From Leptospira koniambonensis (lineage in GTDB: Bacteria; Spirochaetota; Leptospiria; Leptospirales; Leptospiraceae): a DNA stretch of 64,000 nucleotides. The notes under the pieces were generated by a model. That model had not been told where the DNA came from. It ran no database searches and worked only from the letters and a program-made list of their open reading frames with translations. The stretch is from NCBI RefSeq assembly GCF_004769555.1, contig NZ_RQFY01000012.1, forward strand, positions 124,001-188,000, written 5' to 3'. The translations under genes and the position numbers were made by a program. Below, in pieces: positions 1 to 8,116 of the stretch (the first letter of the stretch is position 1; every line of letters begins with the position of its first letter).

Positions 1-357
1 AAAAGGTTTTCCTTTCATTAAGTCTTTATACAAACTATTTGGACTTGGCTTAGGATAATTATCTCCTGCAAAACCTGTGATCATCTTCTTTACGATCCCT
101 GAAAGAGCGAGACAGTGAGCGCTAGAGTGAATTCCCGCAACACTGATTGTGAACTCAGGATTTGTTTCTTCGAAAACACGAGAGAGAGAATAGATAAGTG
201 CATTTGGCCTAGACATTGTAGTGGCCAAGTGTAAGTACATGCCCGGTCTAACGAATTCCCGCACGAGGGAATCAGGATCAGAAAGAATCTTAGTAGTTTG
301 ATGATTCGATTCTTGTGGCATTCGTTTATTTTGCAAAAAAGCCCGGACAAAAGGCAT
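1..357 (-). CDS. CoA-transferase-like protein, N-terminal part (cut by window edge)
   Basis: The minus-strand frame is open from an ATG at 357 to the window edge (119 codons, no stop), so only the N-terminal part is visible. The stretch DSLVREFVRPGMYLHLA followed by RPNALIYSLSRVF and later SGIVKKMITGFAGDNYP resembles the start of family I CoA-transferase subunits (PF01144), in which a 'pGm.ihlg' segment opens the fold. These enzymes move CoA between carboxylic acids. The substrate cannot be told from this fragment. It is divergent from the thioesterase/SDR operon that begins near 650, which also suggests acyl-CoA chemistry. Another open frame at 90-350 on the same strand is a shadow of this one. 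Confidence 0.55.
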   Translation of the reverse strand, partial: MPFVRAFLQNKRMPQESNHQTTKILSDPDSLVREFVRPGMYLHLATTMSRPNALIYSLSRVFEETNPEFTISVAGIHSSAHCLALSGIVKKMITGFAGDNYPKPSPNSLYKDLMKGKPF

Positions 358-501
358 TTTCACCAAAGGTTAGATTTTTGACGGAAAAAAGGCCATATTC
401 ATACGAAATCAGCGTGAAAATACTGCCAAATCGTGAGTTTAAATCCCATGACATTTCGCATCTAAAAACTAACATCGTTTAATGCGAGGGTTTACTAAGT
501 A

Positions 502-525
502 AGAGGGATTAGGCCTCTCTTTTTT
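502..525 (+). terminator. Terminator-like hairpin in the leader of the thioesterase operon
   Basis: AGAGG (502-506) pairs with CCTCT (514-518) around a GATTAGG-containing loop and is followed by CTTTTTT. It reads as a weak intrinsic terminator on the plus strand, but no plus-strand gene lies upstream. It may end a short leader transcript or small RNA, or act as an attenuator for the operon starting at 652. Confidence 0.4.
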
Positions 526-539
526 ACCAGACTCTGGTA
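525..539. promoter_or_regulatory. 15-bp palindrome, possible operator
   Basis: TACCAG and CTGGTA form a perfect 6-bp inverted repeat around ACT (7 bp if the loop is reduced to one base). It lies directly after the T-run of the hairpin at 502-525 and about 113 bp before the thioesterase start. The TGGT/ACCA symmetry is typical of dimeric repressor sites, but no cognate regulator is seen nearby. Confidence 0.3.
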
Positions 540-651
540 TAAAAATTTCAGTTCTTTCCAGCATTCTTTATTATACGAGAGCTCAGGCTTTAAGATCGGA
601 TTTCTGGGCTCCGATACTTAGATGGAACCCTCCTTAGAAAGAGAAGCTGAA

Positions 652-1092
652 ATGTCAGAAGCCCCAAAAGAGTCTTTTAACTTCAAGACAGAACTAGTTG
701 TCCGCAGATCGGATACTAGAAGTGCCACTGTAGTAGGTGGACTTTTTGTTTCTCACCTAACATACGAAACATTTATCCCTCTCGTAAACGAAGTGTTTGA
801 TGCATTCTTAGAATCTAACTCCTGGTCCAAGGCGAATATTGCAGGAGCAAATATTATCATTCCTAAAATGGATGTGGAATATAAGTCAGAAGCTAAAGCA
901 GGAGATGTTTTAGAATTTTCCGCCGGAGTTTTTAATTTAGGGAAGAAGTCCTGCGAGTTACATATCTTAGCTTCTCAAAAAGTTTCTAAAGAAGAAGTGG
1001 GACTTGCAAAAATTTCTCTAGTATTCTTTGACTATGTTTCTAAAAAAACTTTGGAGATCCCGTCCGCATTTAGGGCGAAATTCGAAGTATGA
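652..1092 (+). CDS. Hot-dog fold thioesterase-like protein
   Basis: A protein of about 146 residues with the 4HBT-like pattern: an N-terminal strand, a long helix (SHLTYETFIPLVNEVFDAFL), then strands ending with a KISLVFFDY segment. Such proteins usually hydrolyse acyl-CoA or acyl-carrier thioesters in the cytoplasm. The start at 652 is preferred because AG-rich sequence (636-645) sits at ribosome-binding distance. An in-frame ATG at 622 would add ten residues but has no Shine-Dalgarno sequence. The stop overlaps the ATG of the next gene (ATGA), so the two are probably translationally coupled. The next gene begins with a related hot-dog domain, which suggests an old duplication. Confidence 0.65.
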   Translation: MSEAPKESFNFKTELVVRRSDTRSATVVGGLFVSHLTYETFIPLVNEVFDAFLESNSWSKANIAGANIIIPKMDVEYKSEAKAGDVLEFSAGVFNLGKKSCELHILASQKVSKEEVGLAKISLVFFDYVSKKTLEIPSAFRAKFEV

Positions 1093-1967
1093 ATTCCAAG
1101 GTCCAAACTTCTCAAACGGAAGCTGAGTTTCCTGCGGAATATTATTTTTCGACGGAGATACCGATCCGTAAGATCGATCTAAGTTTGGACATACATGTTT
1201 CTTTCGCAAGTGTGTTAGATCTTGTGATGGAGGCTCACCTTCAGTTCTTTCAATACCTTGGTTATTCAGTCACTGATATTCATGGGAACAGCATCATATT
1301 TGCAAACGCTTCCATACAATACCAGGGTGAACTATTATATAAAGATAAAGTGATTATAGATGTTTCCTTGGATAATTTCGGGGAGAAGTCTTTCGATCTA
1401 TACTTTAGACTTTCTAAAAGGAATCGAGCGGAGAAGGTCTCCGTCGTAAAGATTAGAGTTTTATTCTTTGATTATAAACTTAGAAAGGTAGTTTCGATCC
1501 CTTCTGAATTCAAAAATAAATTTGATACAGGAAAATATATCAAGATGCAAAGCCCAGAGATCGGAAAAGAGGTCTCAAGCGCAGTTGGTCCTGATGGATT
1601 TGTATTCGGATTTCGTAAATTGGAAGTTTGGAATCTTTCTCATGTGTTCCTTCTTCATTTATACGAACTTTGTGAGAGTTGGAAAGGAAAAGTAGAACCA
1701 AGTCTTTTAGAACATATCAGATCTATTTCTTCCTTATTGCCTGTAAGAATTGCAGGAGCTTGGGGGACTAGGATCCGCGCAGAAAAAGTAAAAAATATAC
1801 TAAGAGCAAAAGTACATTTAGAAGAGCTTAGATATCTTCTAATCTTAGTAGCTGATCTTGGTAAAGTAGATCCTTCTCAAGAGTTGGATGATCTTCAGAC
1901 AATCAATTCTCATCTCAAAAAATATCTGAACAAAGTCAGGACCGGAGAAACTAGAAAGATCCGATGA
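1089..1967 (+). CDS. Hot-dog domain fused to a four-helix-bundle (S23/IVS-type) domain
   Basis: Residues 15-150 repeat the hot-dog pattern of the upstream gene, including VLFFDYKLRKVVSIPSEF, which matches its C-terminal LVFFDYVSKKTLEIPSAF. Residues 172-283 look like a separate domain: FRKLEVWNLSHVF at 175, RIAGAWGTR at 220 and LEELRYLLILVADLG at 244. These match the F.KL.VW, NIAEGWGR and SL.ELEY.L..A..LG landmarks of the 23S-rRNA intervening-sequence / four-helix-bundle family. Such proteins are normally about 120 residues and stand alone. The gene overlaps both neighbours by ATGA, so it is the middle gene of a three-gene operon. The function of the fusion is unknown. Confidence 0.65.
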   Translation: MNSKVQTSQTEAEFPAEYYFSTEIPIRKIDLSLDIHVSFASVLDLVMEAHLQFFQYLGYSVTDIHGNSIIFANASIQYQGELLYKDKVIIDVSLDNFGEKSFDLYFRLSKRNRAEKVSVVKIRVLFFDYKLRKVVSIPSEFKNKFDTGKYIKMQSPEIGKEVSSAVGPDGFVFGFRKLEVWNLSHVFLLHLYELCESWKGKVEPSLLEHIRSISSLLPVRIAGAWGTRIRAEKVKNILRAKVHLEELRYLLILVADLGKVDPSQELDDLQTINSHLKKYLNKVRTGETRKIR

Positions 1968-2725
1968 AAGATAAGATCGCATTAGTCACAGGCGGAAACG
2001 CAGGTATTGGAAAAGCAATCGTACTGGAATTTGTTTCCAGAGGTGCAAAGGTAATATTCTGCGGAAGAAGAGAAGAAGAAGGAAAAAAAGCAGAAGAGGA
2101 AATTTCCAAACTGGGTGGAAAAGTAAAGTTCTTCCGTTGTGATGTGTCTGACGATTCACAAGTAAAAGAATTAGTACAAAAAGCAGAATCAGAATTTGGA
2201 GGTCTGGATTTCGCAGTGAATAACGCTGCGGTTGGAGGACTTGCAACTGATTTGCACCAATACCCAGAAAAAGTTTGGGATAAAGTGATCTCGGTAGATC
2301 TAAAAGGCACCTGGCTTTGTATGAAACATGAAATAGAACTTCTTTTGAAAAGAGGAGGGGGTTCTATCGTAAATGTATCTTCTATCGCGGGACTCGTCGG
2401 AGCAGATTGGAAAGTGGCTCCATATTCCGCAGCAAAACATGGAGTAGTTGGACTTACAAAATCCGCAGCATTAGAATACGCAGAAAAAAAGATCAGAGTG
2501 AACGCAGTTTGTCCGGGATTTATTCGAACAGAAATGTTAGAAGGATTATTTAATTCTTCGTCTGATCCTAAAGAAGCTGAGAAAAAAATTACCAAATTAC
2601 ATCCTGTCAATCGACTTTCTGAACCGAGTGAAGTCGCCAAGGCAGCGGTTTGGTTATGTTCCGAAGAGGCTTCTTTTATTACTGGTGTGGCGCTTCCTGT
2701 GGACGGCGGCTATACTGCTAAATAA
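1964..2725 (+). CDS. Short-chain dehydrogenase/reductase (SDR)
   Basis: A classical SDR of 253 residues. The cofactor-binding TGGNAGIG motif starts at residue 9, NNAAV is at 86-90, the catalytic Ser is at 140 and the YSAAK pair gives Tyr154 and Lys158. PGFIRTEM follows, and the C-terminus ends with the usual ITG...VDGGYTA. Oxidation or reduction of a hydroxyl or keto group with NAD(P)(H) is expected; the substrate is not predictable. Its start overlaps the stop of the hot-dog/helix-bundle fusion, so it belongs to the same operon, consistent with fatty acyl or ketoacyl metabolism. Confidence 0.85.
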   Translation: MKDKIALVTGGNAGIGKAIVLEFVSRGAKVIFCGRREEEGKKAEEEISKLGGKVKFFRCDVSDDSQVKELVQKAESEFGGLDFAVNNAAVGGLATDLHQYPEKVWDKVISVDLKGTWLCMKHEIELLLKRGGGSIVNVSSIAGLVGADWKVAPYSAAKHGVVGLTKSAALEYAEKKIRVNAVCPGFIRTEMLEGLFNSSSDPKEAEKKITKLHPVNRLSEPSEVAKAAVWLCSEEASFITGVALPVDGGYTAK

Positions 2726-2901
2726 AAACGTAATATTTTTTCTTGTAGGAAAGTTCAGATGCGTCAAATATGCGTAATTCTGTTTCGAAAATTATAAGAA
2801 CCTGTCCCAAGGGGCCAGGCTCTTGAAGCCCGAAACTAAATACTTATTTACGATCTAAATTTTAAAACGGACTATAAACGGTTTTTCCGGTCAAAAAAAA
2901 T

Positions 2902-3666
2902 ATGAAACTCCGGTATTATGCAATCACGGATAAAGGAAACTTTCGCTCTCATAACGAGGATTCTTTTTTATCCGTAGATAGTTTGGTATGCGGCCAAACT
3001 CATGGAGAATCAGAAACAGTCCGTCAATTAGATACGGAGGAATTTTCCGGATTATTCGCCTTGGCAGATGGTTTAGGTGGACATGAGGCAGGAGAGATCG
3101 CAAGTAGAGTCGCGTTAGAAAAACTTGCGTGGATGGAAAAAGCAATCCGCCCTATCGAAGAGTTACCTTCTTCCGGCTGGAAAAACCTAATTCGCAAAAT
3201 TAATAATGAAGTAAATACTTACGGAGAATCCATAGGAAAACCTAAAATGGGGACCACTTTGGTTGGTTGTCTTTTGGGAAAAAGAAAGTCCTGGATCTTT
3301 AACGTAGGGGATAGTCGTCTTTATCATCTGACTAAAGAAGGTCTCAGCAAAGTAACAGTAGATCATAATATTGGAGAAGAGCTGGGTTCCAGTTATGGCC
3401 GAAATCTTCTGACAAGTTGTATTGGTGGCGGAACAAAAAGTATCGAAGTAGATACATTCGACTATTCCGGAAAATTATCTCCGGGAGATTTTATACTGAT
3501 CTGCACAGATGGTTTAACTGAAGTTTTAAATATAGATCAAATAGAAAAGATCATGAGAGAACATGAGGATCTAAGAGAAACTTGCAGGATCCTTTCTGAA
3601 GAAGCAAATCTAAGACTGACTCGAGACAATCACACAATTGTGATCATCAAAATAGATTCAGTTTAA
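2902..3666 (+). CDS. PP2C-family serine/threonine phosphatase (Stp1-like)
   Basis: A compact single-domain PP2C phosphatase of 254 residues. Metal-site motifs are visible in order: the N-terminal ITDKG.....HNED (Asp10, Glu19, Asp20), LADGLGGHEAG (Asp56, Gly57), GTTLV, VGDSRLY, DHN, CTDGLTE and the final DNHTIVIIKI. It would remove phosphate from Ser/Thr of cytosolic proteins using Mn or Mg. No sensor or membrane segment is present. It converges on a SiaB-like kinase gene only 10 bp away (3677-4216), so the phosphatase could oppose that kinase in a partner-switching pathway; this is inference from position. Confidence 0.85.
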   Translation: MKLRYYAITDKGNFRSHNEDSFLSVDSLVCGQTHGESETVRQLDTEEFSGLFALADGLGGHEAGEIASRVALEKLAWMEKAIRPIEELPSSGWKNLIRKINNEVNTYGESIGKPKMGTTLVGCLLGKRKSWIFNVGDSRLYHLTKEGLSKVTVDHNIGEELGSSYGRNLLTSCIGGGTKSIEVDTFDYSGKLSPGDFILICTDGLTEVLNIDQIEKIMREHEDLRETCRILSEEANLRLTRDNHTIVIIKIDSV

Positions 3667-3676
3667 GTTGATTGTT

Positions 3677-4216
3677 TTAAAGTCCGGAAGAGTAGGCGCC
3701 TTCTAACAGAAATCGGGCAGTCAATCGGAAGAATAAATCCCCGTTGTCCGCCTCCTCTAATTGGTAAACCAAAGGCATATCCGATTTTCTTGCTATTTCA
3801 AAAAATCCTAAACCTGCGCCCTTACTTTTTTCGGGCCTGTCAGAACGGATCTGCTCATTATACCTTTGTTTGAGTTCTTCTTGAGAAAGTTTTTTAACTT
3901 CTTCAATTTTACCTTTTAAATATGCGGCCTGTTCTTGTGTGACAGCGTTTCCGCAATTGAGTTCCCAGTTATGAGCCTTTCTTCTTAAAACTAAAATTCC
4001 AATCCCACTCTTTTCATCTCTTTCGATGGAATAATGTGCAACGTTCTGAGCCATTTCCACAAATACAGTGAGGATGCGGTTCTTCTTCTTTTCTTCTTCT
4101 AACTTTTCTTTTAGAAGATCATTTAAAGAAGAAATGGTAGTCTCTGAAAAAGGCCCTTTATAAAGAAGAGCCACTCCGGTCCTTTTAAGAACATTATATT
4201 GTTTTGATAACTGCAT
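3677..4216 (-). CDS. SiaB-family (DUF6272-like) histidine-kinase-fold protein kinase
   Basis: A 179-residue protein with GHKL-ATPase landmarks: VFVEMAQNVAHYS (N-box type, about residue 51) and GAGLGFFEIARKS (G-box type, about 135). This arrangement matches SiaB-type kinases, which phosphorylate an anti-sigma-antagonist-like partner (SiaC) and control biofilm formation in Pseudomonas. No SiaC partner is visible here. The gene follows the ketoacyl synthase by 7 bp on the same strand and converges on a PP2C phosphatase, so kinase and phosphatase of one switch may be neighbours. Confidence 0.65.
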   Translation of the reverse strand: MQLSKQYNVLKRTGVALLYKGPFSETTISSLNDLLKEKLEEEKKKNRILTVFVEMAQNVAHYSIERDEKSGIGILVLRRKAHNWELNCGNAVTQEQAAYLKGKIEEVKKLSQEELKQRYNEQIRSDRPEKSKGAGLGFFEIARKSDMPLVYQLEEADNGDLFFRLTARFLLEGAYSSGL

Positions 4217-4223
4217 ATACCCC

Positions 4224-5510
4224 TCAAAATTCCGGAGCTGCCAAACTTACGAATGAAGATTGGCTCCCGATCGCAAACGCCATGGAAATTGCATATCTGA
4301 TTTTTGCCTTTCTGGCTCCTTCTGCGACATGATCATGATCGCATTCAGGATCTGGATTTTCCAGATTGATTGTAGGACATAGAGTTTGGTTTTTCAACAT
4401 GAGAGAAGTTGCAGCCACATTGATAATTCCTGCCGCTCCGAATGTATGGCCGAATATAGGTTTGATAGAACCAACAGGGGCCCAATGAAATTTAGGGCGG
4501 CCTTCATATAGATGACCGATCGCACGACTCTCTGCTAAATCATTATTATGTGTTGCAGTTCCATGTCCGCAGAAATAATCAACATCTCCTAAACGAAGTC
4601 CACTGATCTTCATTAAATGTCTTAGACCGGTGGTTGCTTTTTTACCTGTTAAGTCCATTCTCATCGCATGGTCTGCTTCATTATAACTATAAGTTCCTAG
4701 AACTTCTGAATAGATCTTAGCGCCTCTTTGTAATGCTCTGTCTAATCTTTCCATTACAAGAACGACTGCACCTTCTCCCAATAAAAACCCATCTCTGCTT
4801 TTATCATAAGGACGGATCCCTTTTTTAGGATTATCTTTTTCTAAAGACATTACCCGACTCATAGGATCAGAATACATCATCATCAAAGGTTGTAGAAGAG
4901 GAAATTCATGGCCGCCAGCATACATAACTTCTGCTCTACCTTTACGGATAGCTTGGTAACATAAACTGATAGCATGATGTCCACCAACACAAGCGGCAGA
5001 TACGGTTGTCACAAACCCTTGGATATTTGCGTTAATTGCAGTGAGGTTTGTGGGGTTAGAAGCCATAGAAGTTAAAACGGAATAACGATCGAATACGTTA
5101 TGATCCTTTTCTTCTAAATATTTTCTCCAGGCAAAATCCCACCAAGCCATAGATGCTCTGGAAGAAGAATCTATAAAACCAACTCTACTAGGATGTAAAT
5201 CACCTTTAGTGATACCTGCATCCTTATTAGCTTCTTCCATTGCTGACATTAATGCCAGAGTTTCTGTATTATAATTTTTAGAGTATTTATCGCTCAGATC
5301 AGGTAGATGTTTTTTGTAATCGAAAGTGTTCATCTCACCAGCAACTTTGATTGGAAAGTTTTCTGTGGGAAAACGTGTGATAAAATCCAATTGGGATCTT
5401 CCCTCTGAAAGATTTGTCCAAAAGTCTTGTACTGAAAAAGTGTTCGGGAGAATGACCCCGATACCGGTGATGACTACCCGGGAGTTTTTTCCGTTTTTAG
5501 ATTTATCCAT
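4224..5510 (-). CDS. Beta-ketoacyl-ACP synthase (FabF/KAS II-like)
   Basis: A thiolase-fold condensing enzyme of 428 residues. The Cys-His-His triad is present: Cys174 in SAACVGG, His316 in GHGTATHNND and His355 in SIKPIFGHTFGAAG, with the conserved Lys350. It would condense malonyl-ACP with an acyl primer. The sequence between residues 110 and 165 (SSSRASMAWWDFAWRKYLEE) differs from housekeeping FabF, so a specialised role such as secondary lipid or polyketide synthesis is possible. No acyl carrier protein or dehydratase gene is adjacent. It is upstream of, and probably cotranscribed with, the SiaB-like kinase. Confidence 0.85.
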   Translation of the reverse strand: MDKSKNGKNSRVVITGIGVILPNTFSVQDFWTNLSEGRSQLDFITRFPTENFPIKVAGEMNTFDYKKHLPDLSDKYSKNYNTETLALMSAMEEANKDAGITKGDLHPSRVGFIDSSSRASMAWWDFAWRKYLEEKDHNVFDRYSVLTSMASNPTNLTAINANIQGFVTTVSAACVGGHHAISLCYQAIRKGRAEVMYAGGHEFPLLQPLMMMYSDPMSRVMSLEKDNPKKGIRPYDKSRDGFLLGEGAVVLVMERLDRALQRGAKIYSEVLGTYSYNEADHAMRMDLTGKKATTGLRHLMKISGLRLGDVDYFCGHGTATHNNDLAESRAIGHLYEGRPKFHWAPVGSIKPIFGHTFGAAGIINVAATSLMLKNQTLCPTINLENPDPECDHDHVAEGARKAKIRYAISMAFAIGSQSSFVSLAAPEF

Positions 5511-5776
5511 AGAATAGCGGGTTTAGAAATTACCTATGTGTATTAGTTTTGGAAATAAAAAAATCATTCCGAAACATATAGGACGCAAAAAAGGGAGAAA
5601 AATCTCATAAAACCGGAAATAGGCGGGCAAAATGGGAAGAAGTACCACTAGTTTGTGAAAATCCGTCCGGAAATCCCCTAACCAAGTGTTAGGCCGTCGA
5701 TTATAGTTTTATGAAAAACGGTTTTCTATTATTCTATATATACTAAGATTGTCAAAAAATTTCCAGAGGTTATCGT

Positions 5777-6205
5777 ATGAAATATATAAAAATTATAATG
5801 TTATTGTCTATTGCAGGTCTTGCTTTAGGGAATTGTTCCAAATCTCCTGAACAGAAAGTCATGGAATTAGCTCCTAGATTGCAATTGGCTCTTTGTTCAA
5901 AAATGTTGGAATGTGGAAAGGATGAGATCGAAAAGATACCACCTCAATATAGGTCTTCCCTCCCTCCATTTATGCAATCCCAAGAAGCATGTGTTTCCTA
6001 TTTTAAGGAAAGTTTCGATAAAGCAAGGGAACAAAGAAAAGAAAGAAAAGAAGAAGTCACACCTGAAATGGTACAATCATTTGAAACTTGTGTAATTGAA
6101 TTAGAAAAAGCTAGCTGTGAGCCTTTCAAAAATGGTCGTGGGAAAAGATTGGGAATTCCAGGTTGCGAAAATCTGACAAAGATTGGACAACCGGAAAGTC
6201 CTTAA
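5777..6205 (+). CDS. Small cysteine-containing lipoprotein
   Basis: A 142-residue protein with an N-terminal hydrophobic segment (residues 4-18) ending in LALGNC, acceptable as a relaxed spirochaetal lipobox with Cys20 as the lipidated residue. The mature part has several Cys (about positions 40, 46, 63 and further on) that could form disulfides, and a highly charged Lys/Glu-rich stretch near 85-95. This resembles short Cys-rich leptospiral lipoproteins of unknown role. AGAGG at 5764-5768 provides the ribosome-binding site. An intrinsic terminator overlaps the stop, so it is probably a single-gene unit. Confidence 0.65.
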   Translation: MKYIKIIMLLSIAGLALGNCSKSPEQKVMELAPRLQLALCSKMLECGKDEIEKIPPQYRSSLPPFMQSQEACVSYFKESFDKAREQRKERKEEVTPEMVQSFETCVIELEKASCEPFKNGRGKRLGIPGCENLTKIGQPESP

Positions 6206-6220
6206 AATTTTCCGGTTTTT
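6189..6220 (+). terminator. Intrinsic terminator of the lipoprotein gene
   Basis: AACCGGAAA (6189-6197) pairs perfectly with TTTCCGGTT (6209-6217), giving a 9-bp stem with an 11-nt loop and a T-run to 6220. The stop codon of the lipoprotein gene lies in the loop. Confidence 0.85.
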
Positions 6221-6278
6221 ATTCTTAGGCTGATTGTTGGATCTGTATCGGGACAAATATCCCGAACAGGTCAGATAC

Positions 6279-6797
6279 ATGAACTCCGAAGAATTAAAAA
6301 AAATACAAACTCCTTTAAAAGATAAATACCGCGAGGTCCCCGATTCCGCGGTATATACATTAAAAGCAAAAGGCAAATTAGGCGAGGGGATCTCTTGTAA
6401 AATAGAGACAGGCAGAGCGTTAGCAGATGCGGGACTTCATCCTGCAACTGGAGGAAATGGAATGCTTGCTTGCTCCGGAGATTTACTTTTGGAAGCTCTC
6501 GTTGCATGCGCGGGTGTTACATTAGGTGCAGTTGCGACTTCTATCGGTATAAATATCAAAGAAGGTTTTGTAAGAGCAGAAGGAGATTTGGATTTTAGAG
6601 GAACTTTAGGAGTTTCTAAAGAAATTCCCGTGGGATTTAAAGATATCAGATTATTTTTTGATCTGAATTCGGATGCAGATCAGGAGAAGATCCAGACCTT
6701 GTTAAAACTTACGGAAAGATATTGTGTGGTTTATCAGACGATTGTTTCTGGTACTAAGATCAATACAGTAATCCAGAACAGTTCTGCTCTAGTTTGA
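6279..6797 (+). CDS. OsmC/Ohr-family protein
   Basis: About 172 residues from the preferred ATG. The OsmC family has two redox-active Cys, one in a central helix and one in the second half. They are visible here as Cys77 in LVACAGVTLG and Cys149 in ERYCVVYQTI, with the typical LL.AL..C signature before the first. Such proteins reduce organic hydroperoxides in the cytoplasm. The frame can be extended to a TTG at 6234, but that start would run into the upstream terminator; CAGG at 6267-6270 supports the ATG at 6279. Its 3' end converges on the flippase-like gene with only 4 bp between. Confidence 0.8.
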   Translation: MNSEELKKIQTPLKDKYREVPDSAVYTLKAKGKLGEGISCKIETGRALADAGLHPATGGNGMLACSGDLLLEALVACAGVTLGAVATSIGINIKEGFVRAEGDLDFRGTLGVSKEIPVGFKDIRLFFDLNSDADQEKIQTLLKLTERYCVVYQTIVSGTKINTVIQNSSALV

Positions 6798-6801
6798 GAG
6801 A

Positions 6802-7749
6802 TTATTTGGCTTTTTCTTTTTCAGTAAAAGACCAGTACACATAAAGTATAGCTGTTAAGATCCCAAGTGCAACCATCTGCCCTAAATGAACGGTGGTTGC
6901 ATATACTAAACCTTCTGAACTTTCTCTACCTAATAATACAAACCCAGATGTGATAGAAGCATGATAAACTCCTGCACCGGATGGAGCAGAAGGTACCATC
7001 ACTCCTACGGCTCCACAGAACATGATAAATATAGTTTCTAAGGGACTTAAGTGGATCCCTACTAAATATTGTAGAAGAGTATAATGTATTGCGTATCCTA
7101 AAAGCCAGGTGCAGGCAGTTAAAACTCCATAACTAGAAACATTACGAAAAGTTAAAAAACTTCCTAACTCTGAAACTTGGGGGGCGAGTTTTTCAGAAAA
7201 AAATTCTTTCTTTCCTATTTTAGAAAATAAAAATTCTCCTAAAGAGATCAGGCGTTGATGAAATAAACGAACGATTACAAGTGTGGAGAATATCCCGAAG
7301 ATCCCAAGTAATGGAAATAGTATCTTGGTTTCAGATCCGTTCACTCCTAAAAGAAAAAGAGCTCCCAGTCCTGCGCAGAATATAAAGGAGAAGTCTAAAA
7401 CCTTTTCTAAAAAGATCCCACTGACTAAATTTCCATAACCAATATTCTCCCCCTTTTTACAGAGATAGAGACGAAAAATATCTCCTCCTCTTGCGGGTAA
7501 AAATTGATTGGCCCCTACTCCAATATAAGCAGAAAGAAGAGCAGTTTTGAATGGGACCTTTTTGTTTAATAATAAATACCATCTCCAAGAGAATAGATAT
7601 AATCCCCAAAGAATAGCTACGAAAAATGGAATTAAGAAGATAGGTTTCCATCTTTCTAAAATAGAAGTAAAACCGGAAAGATCTAGGTTCCAAAATAAGA
7701 AACCTAAAGATAAAACGCTGATACCGATACCGAGTAATAATTTTTTCAA
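6802..7749 (-). CDS. YbhN/LPG-synthase-TM-like integral membrane protein
   Basis: A polytopic protein of 315 residues with about eight hydrophobic segments. The motif [18 protein letters not shown] (about residues 78-95) and a late [12 protein letters not shown] segment match the UPF0104 / lysylphosphatidylglycerol-synthase transmembrane family, which includes YbhN and flippase-like proteins. A role in handling or translocating lipids or lipid-linked intermediates is likely, with no known substrate. The soluble synthase domain of MprF is absent. It lies 19 bp downstream of the HIT gene on the same strand, so it may be the last gene of that operon. Confidence 0.7.
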   Translation of the reverse strand: MKKLLLGIGISVLSLGFLFWNLDLSGFTSILERWKPIFLIPFFVAILWGLYLFSWRWYLLLNKKVPFKTALLSAYIGVGANQFLPARGGDIFRLYLCKKGENIGYGNLVSGIFLEKVLDFSFIFCAGLGALFLLGVNGSETKILFPLLGIFGIFSTLVIVRLFHQRLISLGEFLFSKIGKKEFFSEKLAPQVSELGSFLTFRNVSSYGVLTACTWLLGYAIHYTLLQYLVGIHLSPLETIFIMFCGAVGVMVPSAPSGAGVYHASITSGFVLLGRESSEGLVYATTVHLGQMVALGILTAILYVYWSFTEKEKAK

Positions 7750-7768
7750 AATAGATCCTCGTTTCAGA

Positions 7769-8116
7769 TCAGCCTGGAGGCCATTTCATTTGTCTTCCAC
7801 CAAGTATATGGAAATGCAGATGGAATACTGTTTGGCCGCCGAGTACGCCCATATTGTTTACGATGCGAAAACCTTCTTTATTGAGTCCGAGAGACCTTGC
7901 GATTTCTGTGGCTCTATATAAAATTTCGCCAAGAAGTGCTTTGTCTGCCGCACTTGTGTGATCAATATCTACGATATGTTTTTTAGGAATAACCAAAACA
8001 TGAGTAGGAGCCTGAGGGGCAATATCATGAAAAGCTAATAGATCCTCATCTTCGAAGATGATCTTAGCTGGGATTTCTTTATTGATAAGTTTACAAAATA
8101 TACAGGAATCTGTCAT
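7769..8116 (-). CDS. HIT-family (HinT-like) nucleotide hydrolase
   Basis: A 115-residue HIT protein with the histidine triad HLHFHILGG at 99-107, the nucleophile expected at His101. Cys5 and Cys8 in CIFCKL, and a long-known [11 protein letters not shown] segment, complete the family pattern. HinT-type enzymes hydrolyse purine nucleoside phosphoramidates. The length equals the family norm. Its ATG overlaps the stop of the ROK gene (ATGA), so the two are coupled. Confidence 0.9.
   Translation of the reverse strand: MTDSCIFCKLINKEIPAKIIFEDEDLLAFHDIAPQAPTHVLVIPKKHIVDIDHTSAADKALLGEILYRATEIARSLGLNKEGFRIVNNMGVLGGQTVFHLHFHILGGRQMKWPPG

Noticed and set aside
90..350. Minus-strand open frame of 86 codons overlapping the partial CoA-transferase gene
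   Set aside because: It lies in another frame of the same strand as a gene with recognisable family motifs and has no features of its own.
6234..6278. Upstream TTG start for the OsmC gene
   Set aside because: It would place the start 14 bases after the terminator of the preceding gene; the ATG at 6279 has a better ribosome-binding site and suits the family length.
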